Assembly: GCF_001545035.1 (NCBI RefSeq)
Contig: NZ_FCOJ02000006.1
Location: 62,001 to 126,000 of the forward strand
Direction: 5' to 3'
DNA length: 64,000 bases
Source of the DNA: Caballeronia glebae
GTDB taxonomy: Bacteria > Pseudomonadota > Gammaproteobacteria > Burkholderiales > Burkholderiaceae
A program made the translations under genes and the position numbers. A model generated the notes under the pieces. It ran no database searches. It was not told the origin of the DNA and saw nothing but the letters and a program-made list of their open reading frames with translations. Below, one piece after another: positions 38,167 through 48,670 of the stretch. The stretch's first letter is position 1; each line of letters begins with the position of its first letter.

Positions 38167-39009
38167 ATGATCGCCATGAATTCGCTTGCCAAGAAATCGC
38201 CTGCTCAGGATGCACTCGAATACGTGCCGGTCCCGGCATTCGAGGACAACTACATCTGGCTCGTGTCGGACTCGCGCGATGCGGTCGTGGTCGACCCCGG
38301 CGACGCCGCGCCCGTCGAGGCCTATCTGGCCAAACGCGGTTGGCGGCTGACCGCTATTTTACTCACGCACCACCATCACGACCACGTCGGCGGCGTGAAA
38401 GCACTCCTCGATAGCCGAACGGCCACGGGGGGCATTCCCGTCTACGGCCCGGCTGGCGAGCGCATCGAGCATCTGACCCAGCGCGTCGCGGGTGGCGACA
38501 CGGTGCGCATCGCGCGGCCGGCGCTGGAGTTTTCCGTGATCGACGTGCCGGGTCATACAGCCGGGCACATCGCGTATTTCCAGGCGGGCGACCCGCACGG
38601 GACGCCGCATCTTTTCTGCGGCGACACTCTGTTCGCGAGCGGCTGCGGGCGTCTCTTCGAAGGCACGCCGCAGCAAATGCTCGGTTCGCTCGACGCACTC
38701 GCCGCGCTGCCGGAAAACACCCAGGTTCACTGCGCGCATGAGTACACGCTCTCGAACATCAAATTCGCGCGCGCGTGCGAGCCTGACAATGCCGCGCTGC
38801 TGCGCTGGAGCGAGGACGCGAAGGCGTTGCGCGCCGCCGGTAAGCCGACTTTGCCGACGACCATTGGTCACGAAAAAGCGGTGAATCCGTTCCTGCGCGC
38901 GGACGTGCCGGCCATTCACGCGACACTCGCGTCGCAATTCGGCGCGCCGGTTTCGGACCGGCTCGAAGCGTTTCGGATGATGCGCGGCTGGAAGGATAAG
39001 TTCCGCTAA
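38167..39009 (+). CDS. gloB: Hydroxyacylglutathione hydrolase (glyoxalase II)
   Basis: GloB hydrolyses S-lactoylglutathione to lactate and glutathione, ending methylglyoxal detoxification. The metallo-beta-lactamase fold is clear: THHHHDHVGG, DVPGHTAGHI, FCGDTLFASGCGR and HCAHEYTLSNI. The 280-residue length is normal. ATG 38167 is used; ATG 38176 is also in frame. mltD follows after 159 bases. Confidence 0.96.
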   Translation: MIAMNSLAKKSPAQDALEYVPVPAFEDNYIWLVSDSRDAVVVDPGDAAPVEAYLAKRGWRLTAILLTHHHHDHVGGVKALLDSRTATGGIPVYGPAGERIEHLTQRVAGGDTVRIARPALEFSVIDVPGHTAGHIAYFQAGDPHGTPHLFCGDTLFASGCGRLFEGTPQQMLGSLDALAALPENTQVHCAHEYTLSNIKFARACEPDNAALLRWSEDAKALRAAGKPTLPTTIGHEKAVNPFLRADVPAIHATLASQFGAPVSDRLEAFRMMRGWKDKFR

Positions 39010-39168
39010 CTCAGAAATATGTGGGGCCAACTTCAACCGAAACGTTGGAATCGACGTTAGATACAGGATTTTGCAGGGGTTTTACGCGCATTCCCATTGA
39101 CGTCTTAAGTGCTGTTCCGTACTATCGGCTCCAAATTTCCAAGCATATCTTTTGGAATCAGACGTTCC

Positions 39169-40824
39169 ATGCGACTAATCCTTAGCGCGCTGTCCGTCCT
39201 GATGCTCGCCGCGTGCGCGAGCCAGGGACCCACAGCGTCAGATCTTATTTCAGCGTCGGCTTCATCCGCCGCTTCGCAGCAACAGCAGCAAAAAGTCGCC
39301 GACACGATTCGCCGTACTGCAGCCGCCAAGGAAACCATCGACGTCGACAAGACGCCCGTGACCTCGCTCGCCGGTTCGTCCGATCTCTGGAACCGCATAC
39401 GCGGCGGCTTCCAGATTCCCGATCTGCAAAGCGATCTCGTCGACATGCAGGTGAACTGGTACGCGCAGCGCCCCGACTATGTCGAGCGCATGACCACGCG
39501 CTCGCAGAAGTACCTGTATCACATCGTCGAGGAGCTGGAGCAGCGGCACATGCCGACCGAGCTCGCGCTCCTGCCGTTCATCGAATCGGCTTACAGCCCG
39601 CAGGCGCTGTCGGTCGCGAAGGCCGCGGGCATGTGGCAGTTCATGCCGGGCACGGGCCGCGACTACAAGCTGAAGCAGAACATGTGGCAGGACGAGCGCC
39701 GCGACGTGCTCGCGTCGACGTCCGCCGCGCTCGATTACCTTTCGCGTCTGCATGACATGTTCGGCGACTGGCATCTCGCGCTCGCCGCGTACAACTGGGG
39801 CGAGGGCAACGTGCAGCGCGCGATCGCGCGCAACGAGGCGGCGGGCTTGCCGACCGACTACGAAAGCCTGCGCATGCCCAACGAGACGCGCAACTACGTG
39901 CCGAAGCTGCAGGCCGTGAAGAACATCGTGAGCAATCCGCAGATGTACGGTCTCGCGCTGCCCGACATCCCGAATCACCCGTATTTCGTGACGGTCACGA
40001 CCGCGCGCGACATCGACGTGACCATGGCTGCGAAGCTCGCCGGCATGAGCGTGGAGGAATTCCGCTCGCTGAATCCGTCGTTCGCGAAGCCCGTGATTCT
40101 CGGCGCGACCAATCCGCAGATCCTGCTGCCCTTCGACAACGCCACTTCCTTCCAGCGCAATCTTTCGTCGTATTCGGGCGCGCTGTCGTCGTGGACCACG
40201 TACACCGTCACCGAGCGCGCGCGTCCGGCGGCGATCGCCGACAAAATCGGCGTGGACGCGGACACGCTGATGTCCGTCAACCGTATTCCGGCGGGCATGC
40301 GCCTGAAGCCGGGCTCGACGATCGTCGTACCGCGCACGGACGACGACGACGAGGACATCAGCGCCGATGTCGCGGCGAACGCGATGCTCGCGATCGAGCG
40401 CGACGTGCCCGACACGCGCAAGCTCGTAATCCGCGTGCGCCGCAAGCAGTCGATCGGCACGCTGGCCGACCGCTACAACGTATCGCCGGCGCAGTTGCGC
40501 GCGTGGAATCGCACGCACGGCGAGATGTTTATGCCGGGGCAGGTGGTCGTGCTGCATGTGCCGTACGGCCGTTCGGTGCCGGCCGAGCCCGGCCCCGTGC
40601 GTGTGGAGACGGTGGCGGCGTCGAGCCGTTCATCGGGCGGCGTGTCCAGGATCGGCACGCGCGCGCCCGAGCCGAAGTCCTCACGCGGCGGCAAGACGAC
40701 CGCCCATTCGTCGGGGAAGGTGACGAAAGTGTCGGCTTCGACGGCATCGAACGCGGCAAAGCCCGCCGCCTCGGCCAAGACTACGAAGCCGGCCGCCGCG
40801 TCCAAGAGCAGCAAGAAGAAATAA
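39169..40824 (+). CDS. mltD: Membrane-bound lytic murein transglycosylase D
   Basis: MltD cleaves peptidoglycan glycan strands to give anhydro-muropeptides, the substrates NagZ later recycles. It is a lipoprotein (lipobox LAAC, Cys16). The SLT domain has the catalytic Glu in FIESAYSP, then AGMWQFMPGTG and AAYNWGEGNVQRAI. LysM-type segments follow (YTVTERARPAAIADKIGVD and VRRKQSIGTLADRYNVS). The last 70 residues are Ser/Lys/Ala/Thr-rich. The neighbourhood dnaQ-rnhA-methyltransferase-gloB-mltD is also clustered in E. coli. Confidence 0.94.
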   Translation: MRLILSALSVLMLAACASQGPTASDLISASASSAASQQQQQKVADTIRRTAAAKETIDVDKTPVTSLAGSSDLWNRIRGGFQIPDLQSDLVDMQVNWYAQRPDYVERMTTRSQKYLYHIVEELEQRHMPTELALLPFIESAYSPQALSVAKAAGMWQFMPGTGRDYKLKQNMWQDERRDVLASTSAALDYLSRLHDMFGDWHLALAAYNWGEGNVQRAIARNEAAGLPTDYESLRMPNETRNYVPKLQAVKNIVSNPQMYGLALPDIPNHPYFVTVTTARDIDVTMAAKLAGMSVEEFRSLNPSFAKPVILGATNPQILLPFDNATSFQRNLSSYSGALSSWTTYTVTERARPAAIADKIGVDADTLMSVNRIPAGMRLKPGSTIVVPRTDDDDEDISADVAANAMLAIERDVPDTRKLVIRVRRKQSIGTLADRYNVSPAQLRAWNRTHGEMFMPGQVVVLHVPYGRSVPAEPGPVRVETVAASSRSSGGVSRIGTRAPEPKSSRGGKTTAHSSGKVTKVSASTASNAAKPAASAKTTKPAAASKSSKKK

Positions 40825-40853
40825 CATTGGCGGTTTGCCCGAGCGATAACCCG

Positions 40854-40882
40854 CGCCGTCACCAAGGTGGCGGCGTATTTTT
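40854..40882 (+). terminator. Terminator after mltD
   Basis: CGCCGTCACC and GGTGGCGGCG pair over ten positions with one wobble around an AA loop, followed by TATTTTTTT. Confidence 0.9.
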
Positions 40883-40937
40883 TTGGCGACGCCGCTAAAC
40901 TGTCGATCCAGAAGAATAAATTAAGCGTCCGTTTCGC

Positions 40938-42182
40938 ATGTCGTCCACCGTTCGTCTCCGTGTTTTTTCCCTGTTCGCCGCCGGCTACTTCGTCTCGTAC
41001 GTGTTCCGCGGCGTCAATCTCGGCTTCGCGCCGCTCATCACGCACGAACTCGGCCTGTCCGGCGCCGATCTCGGCCTGCTGACGGCGCTGTATTTCATCG
41101 GCTTTGCGGCGGCGCAGATTCCCGTCGGCGTGCTGCTCGATCACTTTGGGCCAGCGCGCGTGACGGCCGGCATGCTCGTGTTCGCGGCGGCGGGCATCGG
41201 CGTGTTCGGCGCATCGCATGGTTTGGCCGGCCTGATGGCGGGGCGCTTGCTCATCGGCGTTGGCGTGTCGGTGTGTCTGGCCGCGGCGTTCAAGGCTTCG
41301 GCGCAGCAATTTCCGATATCGCGGCTGCCGCTCATCAATGGCTTCACGATGGCCGTCGGTGGATTGGGCGGCGTCGTCGTCGGGTCGCCGCTTTCGTCGT
41401 TGCTGCAATTCGCGACGTGGCGCCAGGTGTCTTTCGGGCTTGTCGTCTTCACGCTCGCCGTGGCGGGGGCGATTGCGCTGTTCGCGCCGAGCAAGCCGGA
41501 TACGCATCATCAGGCGGACATCGTCACGCAGTTCAAGGGCACGTGGCACATCATGAAGAGCGCCGCGTTCTGGAAGATCGCGTCGTTTCCGGTTGTCACG
41601 CAGGGCGTGTTCTACGCGATGCAGTCGCTATGGATCAGCCCCTATCTCATCGACGTGATGAACCTCACGCCCGCGCATTCGTCCGCGATCGTCTCGGTGC
41701 TCGGCTTCGCGATGATGTTCGGCTCCATCGGCTTCGGCGCGGCGGCGCGCAGTCTGGAGCGGCGCGGCGTGTCGGTGTACGCGTTTTGCGGCGCCGGCAT
41801 GGTGCTGTTCGTCGTCACACAATTGCTGATGATGCTGCGCGTGCCGCTGCCGCCCGCGGCGCTGATCATCGCATACGGCGTTTTCGGCGGCACGGGCATT
41901 CTGAGTTACGCGGTCGCGGCGAAATATTTCCCGTCGCACATGGCCGGGCGCGTGAATACGACGCTCACGCTCGTCATTTTCCTGCTGATCTTCGGCTTCC
42001 AGGTCGGCGTCGGCGCGATGCTGTCGCTATGGCCGGAGCAAGCGGGGCGCTATCCGGCATCGGCGCACATCGCGGTCTGGGCGGTGCTGGTCGCGCTGCA
42101 AGTCGCAAGCGCGATCTGGTACATGTTGCCGGGCCGCGCGCTGCACGAACGCGGCTCGGAAGCAGGGAGTGCGGCCCCGTAA
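40938..42182 (+). CDS. Major facilitator superfamily transporter
   Basis: The 414-residue protein has about twelve hydrophobic segments in two halves. The loop between segments 2 and 3 has GVLLDHFGPARV, a variant of the MFS signature G-x3-D-R-x-G-R, and RLLIGVGVSVCLAAAFK follows. The N terminus is short (FSLFAAGYFVSYVFRGVNLG). The substrate is not evident. It ends 36 bases before the carA promoter, and there is no partner gene on the same transcript. Confidence 0.87.
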   Translation: MSSTVRLRVFSLFAAGYFVSYVFRGVNLGFAPLITHELGLSGADLGLLTALYFIGFAAAQIPVGVLLDHFGPARVTAGMLVFAAAGIGVFGASHGLAGLMAGRLLIGVGVSVCLAAAFKASAQQFPISRLPLINGFTMAVGGLGGVVVGSPLSSLLQFATWRQVSFGLVVFTLAVAGAIALFAPSKPDTHHQADIVTQFKGTWHIMKSAAFWKIASFPVVTQGVFYAMQSLWISPYLIDVMNLTPAHSSAIVSVLGFAMMFGSIGFGAAARSLERRGVSVYAFCGAGMVLFVVTQLLMMLRVPLPPAALIIAYGVFGGTGILSYAVAAKYFPSHMAGRVNTTLTLVIFLLIFGFQVGVGAMLSLWPEQAGRYPASAHIAVWAVLVALQVASAIWYMLPGRALHERGSEAGSAAP

Positions 42183-42218
42183 ACGGGGTGGTGCAAGGCA
42201 AGCGGACCGTTCCCAAAT

Positions 42219-42248
42219 TTGGCGGATGTGTCAATTTAACGCTATAAT
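42219..42248 (+). promoter_or_regulatory. Promoter of carA
   Basis: TTGGCG (42219-42224), 18-base spacer, TATAAT (42243-42248). The -10 is a perfect consensus. Transcription would start near 42255, about 265 bases before the chosen carA start. Confidence 0.85.
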
Positions 42249-42508
42249 TCGCAGGTTTGAGCATATCAACCCGCACCCTAGCGCCTACCTCCCACACACC
42301 GTCGTTCGCTGCGCCAGCCAGCGTGCGCCGCATGCCGCCGATCGCCTGCTTCGTCACCACGTTTGCCACGAGCAAGCGAGCTGATCCGAGCCGCGACGCG
42401 CGCCTCGCGAGCCGCCGCCACACTGCGCGAAGGAAACCCCTCGTTCTTCGAGCGACGGGAAGCCAAGCCTGAATTTCGGACAGACAGGTCGGTAACAGGG
42501 TGTTCCCC

Positions 42509-42514
42509 AAGGAG
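42509..42514 (+). promoter_or_regulatory. Ribosome site that selects the carA start at 42521
   Basis: AAGGAG at 42509-42514 is six bases before GTG 42521. The upstream in-frame GTG at 42500 lies on the wrong side of it. Confidence 0.8.
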
Positions 42515-42520
42515 CTTCCC

Positions 42521-43663
42521 GTGTTGCCGTCATTTTCCCCCGCACTACTCGCACTTGCCGACGGCACGGTCTTTCGTGGTCAATCGATCGGCGCGCCCGG
42601 TTCGACGATCGGCGAAGTGGTGTTCAACACCGCTATCACGGGTTATCAGGAAATCCTGACCGATCCGAGCTACGCCCGCCAGATCGTCACGCTGACCTAT
42701 CCGCACATCGGCAACTACGGCGTGAACGCCGAAGACGTCGAAGCCACCAAAGTCCATGCCGCCGGCCTCATCATTCGCGACCTGCCGGTGCTCGCATCCA
42801 ACTTCCGTTCGGAGCAAAGCCTTTCCGATTATCTGAAGGCGCAAGGCGTCGTCGCGATCGCGGGCATCGACACGCGCAAGCTCACGCGTATCCTGCGCGA
42901 GAAGGGCGCGCAGAACGGCTGCGTTCTCGGCGGCAGCGACGACGAAGCGAAGGCGCTCGGCCTCGCGCGCTCGTTTCCGGGTCTCGCGGGCATGGACCTC
43001 GCGAAGGTCGTGTCGACCGAAAAGAGCTACGAATGGACGCAGACCGAATGGCGTCTCGGCAGCGGCTACGGCCGCCAGGAAGCGCCGAAATTCCGCGTCG
43101 TCGCGTTCGACTACGGCGTCAAGTTCAACATCCTGCGCATGCTGGCCGAGCGCGGTTGCCACGTGACCGTGCTGCCGGCGCAAGCGACTGCCGCTGACGC
43201 GCTCGCGCTCAGTCCGGACGGCATCTTCCTGTCGAACGGCCCCGGCGATCCGGAACCGTGCGACTACGCTATCGCCGCGACGCGCGAATTCATCGAGCGC
43301 GGCATTCCGACCTTCGGCATTTGCCTCGGCCATCAGATCATGGGCCTCGCCGTCGGCGCGAAGACGATGAAGATGAAGACCGGCCACCACGGCGCGAACC
43401 ATCCGGTGAAGGACATGGACGATGGCCGCGTGGTGATCACGTCGCAGAACCACGGCTTCGCGGTCGATGCGTCGACGCTGCCCGCCAACGCGAAGGTCAC
43501 GCACGTCTCGCTCTTCGACGGCACGCTGCAAGGTTTCGCGCTCACCGACAAGCCCGCGTTCTGCTTCCAGGGACACCCCGAAGCGTCGCCCGGCCCGCAC
43601 GACATCGCGTATCTGTTCGACCGCTTCATCAAGCTGATGCAAGCGCAGAAGGTCGCCGCCTGA
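42521..43663 (+). CDS. carA: Carbamoyl phosphate synthase, small (glutaminase) subunit
   Basis: CarA releases ammonia from glutamine for CarB to make carbamoyl phosphate, needed for arginine and pyrimidines. The N-terminal domain starts [13 protein letters not shown]; the class I amidotransferase domain has Cys268 in FGICLGHQI and the His/Glu pair in [13 protein letters not shown] 42521 gives 380 residues, normal for the family, and is supported by AAGGAG. carB follows after 36 bases. Confidence 0.96.
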   Translation: MLPSFSPALLALADGTVFRGQSIGAPGSTIGEVVFNTAITGYQEILTDPSYARQIVTLTYPHIGNYGVNAEDVEATKVHAAGLIIRDLPVLASNFRSEQSLSDYLKAQGVVAIAGIDTRKLTRILREKGAQNGCVLGGSDDEAKALGLARSFPGLAGMDLAKVVSTEKSYEWTQTEWRLGSGYGRQEAPKFRVVAFDYGVKFNILRMLAERGCHVTVLPAQATAADALALSPDGIFLSNGPGDPEPCDYAIAATREFIERGIPTFGICLGHQIMGLAVGAKTMKMKTGHHGANHPVKDMDDGRVVITSQNHGFAVDASTLPANAKVTHVSLFDGTLQGFALTDKPAFCFQGHPEASPGPHDIAYLFDRFIKLMQAQKVAA

Positions 43664-43699
43664 AGAACAGATCACAGAACACAGACATCGAGAGCAGTT

Positions 43700-46600
43700 A
43701 TGCCGAAGCGCACAGACATCAAGAGCATCCTCATTATCGGCGCGGGCCCGATCATCATCGGCCAGGCGTGCGAGTTCGATTATTCGGGCGCGCAAGCATG
43801 TAAGGCGCTGCGCGAGGAAGGCTACAAGGTCATCCTCGTCAACAGCAATCCGGCGACGATCATGACCGACCCGAACACGGCCGACGTCACGTATATCGAG
43901 CCGATTTCGTGGGAAGTGGTCGAGCGCATCATCGCGAAGGAGCGCCCGGACGCGATCCTGCCGACCATGGGCGGACAGACCGCGCTCAACTGCGCGCTCG
44001 ACCTGTTCCACCACGGCGTGCTGGAGAAGTACAAGGTCGAGCTGATCGGCGCGTCGCCGGAAGCGATCGACAAGGCGGAAGACCGCCAGAAGTTCAAGGA
44101 CGCGATGACGAAGATCGGCCTCGGATCGGCCAAGTCGGGCATCGCGCATTCGATGGAAGAAGCGCTCGTCGTGCAGCAGCAGATCGCGGAAGCGACCGGC
44201 AGCGGCGGTTATCCGACCGTGATTCGTCCGTCGTTCACGCTGGGCGGTTCGGGCGGCGGCATCGCGTACAACAAGGAAGAGTTCGAGGAAATCTGCCGTC
44301 GCGGTCTCGATCTCTCGCCCACGCGCGAACTGCTGATCGAAGAATCGCTGCTCGGCTGGAAAGAGTACGAGATGGAAGTCGTCCGCGACAAAATGGACAA
44401 CTGCATCATCGTCTGCTCGATCGAAAACCTCGACCCGATGGGCGTGCACACGGGCGACTCCATCACGGTCGCGCCGGCGCAGACGCTCACCGACAAAGAG
44501 TATCAAGTGCTCCGTAACGCGTCGCTCGCCGTGCTGCGCGAGATCGGCGTCGATACGGGCGGTTCGAACGTCCAGTTCGCGATCAACCCGGACGACGGCC
44601 GCATGGTCGTCATCGAAATGAATCCGCGCGTGTCGCGTTCGTCGGCGCTGGCCTCGAAGGCGACGGGCTTCCCGATCGCGAAGGTCGCCGCGAAGCTCGC
44701 GTGCGGCTACACGCTCGACGAACTCAAGAACGAAATCACCGGCGGACAAACGCCGGCATCGTTCGAACCGACGATCGATTACGTCGTGACGAAGGTGCCG
44801 CGCTTCGCGTTCGAGAAATTCCGCGAAGCCGATTCGCGCCTGACGACGCAGATGAAGTCCGTCGGCGAAGTCATGGCGATGGGCCGCACGTTCCAGGAAT
44901 CGTTCCAGAAGGCGCTGCGCGGTCTGGAAGTCGGCGTCGACGGTCTCGATGAAAAGACCACGAGCCGCGACGAAGTCATCCGCGAGATTGGCGAGCCGGG
45001 CCCGGACCGCATCTGGTATCTCGGCGATGCGTTCCGCCTCGGCCTCACGATGGAAGAGATCTTCGAAGAGACGTCGATCGATCCGTGGTTCCTCGCGCAG
45101 ATCGAACAGATCATCCTGAAGGAAAAGGCGCTCAAAGACCGCACGCTCGCGAGCCTCACGAAGGACGAACTGCTGTATCTGAAGAAGAGCGGCTTCTCGG
45201 ATCGGCGTCTCGCGAAGCTCACCGGTTCGACGCAAACCGACGTGCGCAAGAAGCGTCATGAACTGAAGGTGCGTCCGGTCTACAAGCGCGTCGACACGTG
45301 CGCGGCCGAATTCGCGACCAACACCGCCTACATGTACTCGACCTACGAGGACGAGTGCGAAGCGAATCCGACGGACAAGAAGAAGATCATGGTGCTGGGC
45401 GGCGGCCCGAACCGGATCGGGCAGGGCATCGAGTTCGACTATTGCTGCGTGCACGCCGCGCTCGCAATGCGCGAAGACGGCTATGAAACCATCATGGTCA
45501 ACTGCAATCCGGAGACGGTTTCCACCGACTACGACACGTCCGACCGTTTGTACTTCGAGTCGCTGACGCTCGAAGACGTGCTCGAAATCGTCGATCTGGA
45601 GAAGCCCGTCGGCGTGATCGTGCAGTACGGCGGCCAGACGCCGCTCAAGCTCGCGCTCGATCTCGAAGCTAACGGTGTGCCGATCATCGGCACGTCGCCG
45701 GACATGATCGACGCCGCCGAAGACCGCGAGCGCTTCCAGAAGCTGCTCAAGGAACTCGATCTGCGCCAGCCGCCGAATCGCACCGCGCGCGCGGAAGACG
45801 AAGCGCTGAAGCTGGCAGACGAAATCGGTTATCCGCTGGTCGTGCGTCCGTCGTATGTGCTCGGCGGCCGGGCGATGGAAATCGTCCACGAGCCGCGCGA
45901 TCTCGAACGCTACATGCGCGAGGCGGTGAAGGTGTCGAACGATTCGCCGGTGCTGCTCGACCGCTTCCTGAACGACGCGATCGAATGCGACGTCGACTGC
46001 ATTTCGGATGGCGACGACGTGTTCATCGGCGGCGTGATGGAGCACATCGAACAGGCCGGCGTGCATTCGGGCGACTCGGCATGCTCGCTGCCGCCGTATT
46101 CGCTGTCGAAGGAAACCGTCGATGAGCTCAAGCGCCAAACCGGCGCAATGGCAAAGGCGCTGAACGTCATCGGTCTGATGAACGTGCAGTTCGCCATCCA
46201 GCAGGTTCCGCAGGACGATGGCTCGAAGAAGGACGTCATCTACGTGCTGGAAGTGAACCCGCGTGCATCGCGCACGGTGCCGTATGTGTCGAAGGCGACG
46301 GGTTTGCCGCTCGCGAAGATCGCCGCGCGCGCGATGGTCGGTCAGAAGCTGAAGCAACAAGGCGTCACGAAGGAAGTGACTCCGCCGTACTTCAGCGTGA
46401 AGGAAGCCGTGTTCCCGTTCGTGAAGTTCCCGGCGGTCGATCCGGTGCTCGGACCCGAAATGCGTTCGACCGGCGAAGTGATGGGCGTTGGCCGCACCTT
46501 CGGCGAAGCGCTCTTCAAGTCGCAACTGGCGGCGGGCTCGCGCCTGCCGGAATCGGGCACGGTGCTTCTGACCGTGATGGACGCCGACAAGCCGAAGGCC

Positions 46601-46954
46601 GTCGAAGTCGCGCAGATGCTGCACGAACTCGGCTATCCGATCGTCGCGACCAAGGGCACGGCGGCGGCCATTGCGGCGGCGGGCGTGCCGGTGAAGACCG
46701 TCAACAAGGTGAAAGACGGCCGTCCGCACATCGTCGACATGATCAAGAACGGCGAGATTGCGCTGGTCTTCACGACTGTGGACGAAACGCGCGCCGCCAT
46801 CGCCGATTCGCGCTCGATTCGCATGAGCGCGCAGGCCAACAAGGTCACGTATTACACGACCATGTCGGGCGCGCGCGCGGCGGTCGAGGGTTTGCGCTAT
46901 CTGCGTGATTTGGAAGTCTATGATTTACAAGGCTTGCATGCTCGCCTAAACTAA
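43700..46954 (+). CDS. carB: Carbamoyl phosphate synthase, large subunit
   Basis: CarB has two homologous ATP-grasp halves: the first makes carboxy-phosphate and carbamate, the second phosphorylates carbamate. The two nucleotide cores are seen at [20 protein letters not shown] (start) and [17 protein letters not shown] (about residue 560), with matching [14 protein letters not shown] and [14 protein letters not shown]. The C-terminal methylglyoxal-synthase-like allosteric domain follows ([21 protein letters not shown]). The length 1084 is normal. A large hairpin terminator comes 30 bases after it. Confidence 0.97.
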   Translation: MPKRTDIKSILIIGAGPIIIGQACEFDYSGAQACKALREEGYKVILVNSNPATIMTDPNTADVTYIEPISWEVVERIIAKERPDAILPTMGGQTALNCALDLFHHGVLEKYKVELIGASPEAIDKAEDRQKFKDAMTKIGLGSAKSGIAHSMEEALVVQQQIAEATGSGGYPTVIRPSFTLGGSGGGIAYNKEEFEEICRRGLDLSPTRELLIEESLLGWKEYEMEVVRDKMDNCIIVCSIENLDPMGVHTGDSITVAPAQTLTDKEYQVLRNASLAVLREIGVDTGGSNVQFAINPDDGRMVVIEMNPRVSRSSALASKATGFPIAKVAAKLACGYTLDELKNEITGGQTPASFEPTIDYVVTKVPRFAFEKFREADSRLTTQMKSVGEVMAMGRTFQESFQKALRGLEVGVDGLDEKTTSRDEVIREIGEPGPDRIWYLGDAFRLGLTMEEIFEETSIDPWFLAQIEQIILKEKALKDRTLASLTKDELLYLKKSGFSDRRLAKLTGSTQTDVRKKRHELKVRPVYKRVDTCAAEFATNTAYMYSTYEDECEANPTDKKKIMVLGGGPNRIGQGIEFDYCCVHAALAMREDGYETIMVNCNPETVSTDYDTSDRLYFESLTLEDVLEIVDLEKPVGVIVQYGGQTPLKLALDLEANGVPIIGTSPDMIDAAEDRERFQKLLKELDLRQPPNRTARAEDEALKLADEIGYPLVVRPSYVLGGRAMEIVHEPRDLERYMREAVKVSNDSPVLLDRFLNDAIECDVDCISDGDDVFIGGVMEHIEQAGVHSGDSACSLPPYSLSKETVDELKRQTGAMAKALNVIGLMNVQFAIQQVPQDDGSKKDVIYVLEVNPRASRTVPYVSKATGLPLAKIAARAMVGQKLKQQGVTKEVTPPYFSVKEAVFPFVKFPAVDPVLGPEMRSTGEVMGVGRTFGEALFKSQLAAGSRLPESGTVLLTVMDADKPKAVEVAQMLHELGYPIVATKGTAAAIAAAGVPVKTVNKVKDGRPHIVDMIKNGEIALVFTTVDETRAAIADSRSIRMSAQANKVTYYTTMSGARAAVEGLRYLRDLEVYDLQGLHARLN

Positions 46955-46984
46955 GGCTTCGATTACCAGTCTAAGCATCACGAG

Positions 46985-47044
46985 CCGCGGTTAAGCGGCG
47001 TCTCTCGCCCAACGGGAGATGCGCTTAACCGCGGTAATTTTTTT
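46985..47044 (+). terminator. Large hairpin terminator between carB and greA
   Basis: CCGCGGTTAAGC (46985-46996) pairs exactly with GCTTAACCGCGG (47023-47034). An inner TCTC/GAGA pairing extends the stem, and TTTTTTT (47038-47044) follows. Confidence 0.85.
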
Positions 47045-47068
47045 GACGAAATTGTTTGTGAGTGGTTT

Positions 47069-47545
47069 ATGAGCACGATTCCTTTGACGAAGCGCGGCGC
47101 GGAGTTGCTGCGCGACGAATTGCAACGCCTGAAGGCCGTGGAGCGTCCGGCGGTCATTACTGCGATCTCGGAGGCGCGCGCGCAAGGCGACCTGTCGGAA
47201 AACGCAGAGTACGATGCCGCGAAAGAGAAACAGGGTTTCATCGAGGGCCGCATCCTGGACATCGAGTCGAAGCTGGCCGCCGCGCAAGTGATCGACCCGA
47301 CGCAGGTCGAAGCGGAAGGGCGCATTGTCTTCGGCGCGACCGTGGAACTGGAAGACCTCGAATCGGGCAACATGGTGACCTACCAGATCGTCGGCGATGA
47401 CGAGGCCGACATCGATCACGGCCTCATCTCCGTGAGCTCGCCGATCGCGCGCGCACTGATCGCGAAGTCGGAAGGCGACGTGGCCTCGGTGCAGGCGCCG
47501 AGCGGCGCGCGCGAGTACGAGATCATTGCGGTTCGCTACGTCTGA
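47069..47545 (+). CDS. greA: Transcription elongation factor GreA
   Basis: GreA binds in the RNA polymerase secondary channel and promotes cleavage of backtracked RNA. The 158 residues have the coiled-coil N-terminal domain with the acidic tip [15 protein letters not shown] and the FKBP-like C-terminal domain ([30 protein letters not shown]). It lies behind the carB terminator and its stop shares one base with the next gene. Confidence 0.96.
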   Translation: MSTIPLTKRGAELLRDELQRLKAVERPAVITAISEARAQGDLSENAEYDAAKEKQGFIEGRILDIESKLAAAQVIDPTQVEAEGRIVFGATVELEDLESGNMVTYQIVGDDEADIDHGLISVSSPIARALIAKSEGDVASVQAPSGAREYEIIAVRYV

Positions 47546-48060
47546 TGGAACACCGGCTTTTTCGCACCATCAGCATGGTCTGGGTCGGCAGCCTGCTGAC
47601 TCTCGGCCTCGTCGCCGCGCCCGTTCTCTTTTCGATGCTCGACCGCACGTCGGCGGGCTCGGTGGCGGCGCAGCTCTTTCGCATCGAGGCGATCATCGGC
47701 GTGATCAGCGCGCTGGTGCTGATCATCATCGGCAATCGCTTCGTGAAAAGCGGCATCGTCGACTATAAACGCGTGCGGTGGATCGTCGCGGTAATGTTCG
47801 TGTGCGTGCTGATCGGTTACTTCGCGCTTCAGCCGTTCATGAACTCGTTGCGCATGGCCGCGCAGGAAGCAGGCACCGATCTCGCGAGCTCGCCGTATGC
47901 GAGGGAGTTCGGCATTCTGCACGGCATATCGAGCGCGATCTATCTGATCGAATGCCTGTTCGGCATTGCGCTGGTGTGGCGTTTGCCCGGTGCGGCGCCG
48001 GTCAAGATCGTGCCGAAGGGAAAATCCGCCAAGGTGGCGGCGAAACGAGCACGAAGCTGA
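47545..48060 (+). CDS. DUF4149 family membrane protein
   Basis: A 171-residue protein with four hydrophobic segments and the family start FRTISMVWVGSLLTLGLVAAPVLF. The loop PYAREFGILHGISSAIYLIE is also characteristic. The family resembles eukaryotic TMEM205; no bacterial function is established. Its ATG shares a base with the greA TGA, so it is translated with greA. In E. coli greA is next to yhbY; here this gene is in between. Confidence 0.82.
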   Translation: MEHRLFRTISMVWVGSLLTLGLVAAPVLFSMLDRTSAGSVAAQLFRIEAIIGVISALVLIIIGNRFVKSGIVDYKRVRWIVAVMFVCVLIGYFALQPFMNSLRMAAQEAGTDLASSPYAREFGILHGISSAIYLIECLFGIALVWRLPGAAPVKIVPKGKSAKVAAKRARS

Positions 48061-48077
48061 CGCGCGTTTTACACGGC

Positions 48078-48113
48078 GCGGCGCGTGCGTTCCATTCATT
48101 GGAAACGCACGCG
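48078..48113. terminator. Hairpin between the convergent DUF4149 and yhbY genes
   Basis: GGCGCGTGCGTTCCA pairs with TGGAAACGCACGCGCC with one bulged A. There is no long T-run, but its place between two convergent stops fits a shared terminator. Confidence 0.7.
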
Positions 48114-48121
48114 CCGTTCAA

Positions 48122-48670
48122 TCACTTCGTGGCCTGATGCTGGCGCTTCGAGCCGGCCTGACGTTTCTTCGCACGCTTCACGTTGCCGCCCGCGGTCACA
48201 CGTTCGTTGCCCAGCACCTTCAGCGTCTGCTTCTTGGGCTTCTTGAAGGCGGGCCCATCACGCGTGATTTTCACTGCCTTGACGACGCGCGGCGCGCGGC
48301 CTTTCGACGAACGGTCCTCGGCGACTTCGCCCGCGCTCGGCGGCATGGTGCTGCGCGTGCGGGTGGAGCGGGTGGCGCGGCTTTTCGGGGCGGCACCCTC
48401 GGGGCGCCAGATCACTAGCAGCTTGCCGATATGCTGAATGGGCGCGGCGTTCAGGCGATCGCAGATTTCGTCGTAAATTTCGACGCGCGCTTCGCGTTCG
48501 TCGCCGAACACGCGGACCTTGATGAGCTGGTGCGCTTCGAGGTGCACGTTGATTTCTTTCAGCACGGCATCGGTCAGACCCTCCGCGCCGACGAGCACGA
48601 CGGGCTTGAGCGCATGGGCCTGGGAGCGCAGTTCCGAGCGCTCGGCGGGGGAGAGTTTAAGAGCTGGCAT
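48122..48670 (-). CDS. yhbY: YhbY-family RNA-binding protein
   Basis: YhbY (CRS1/YhbY domain) binds pre-50S ribosomal particles. The domain fills residues 1-95: LSPAERSELRSQAHALKPVVLVGAEGLTDAV and HELIKVRVFG-like HQLIKVRVFGDEREAR, then IQHIGKLLVIWRP. The family protein is about 97 residues, but this one has 182; the rest is a basic tail rich in Arg, Lys, Ser and Thr. It is divergent from rlmE with 285 bases between them. Confidence 0.9.
   Translation of the reverse strand: MPALKLSPAERSELRSQAHALKPVVLVGAEGLTDAVLKEINVHLEAHQLIKVRVFGDEREARVEIYDEICDRLNAAPIQHIGKLLVIWRPEGAAPKSRATRSTRTRSTMPPSAGEVAEDRSSKGRAPRVVKAVKITRDGPAFKKPKKQTLKVLGNERVTAGGNVKRAKKRQAGSKRQHQATK

Larger units (their letters stand above)
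42183..42520 (+). other. carA promoter region and leader, no gene seen
   Basis: The 338 bases between the MFS gene and carA hold the carA promoter at 42219-42248 and about 260 bases of leader after it. Small open frames exist in the leader but none has a ribosome site or recognisable content. I see no clear terminator-antiterminator pair. Confidence 0.6.

Noticed and set aside
42545-46729. A 1394-residue open frame on the minus strand across carA and carB
   Set aside because: It is antisense to two certain enzymes and its composition is that of a shadow frame. GC-rich codon bias removes stops from this frame.
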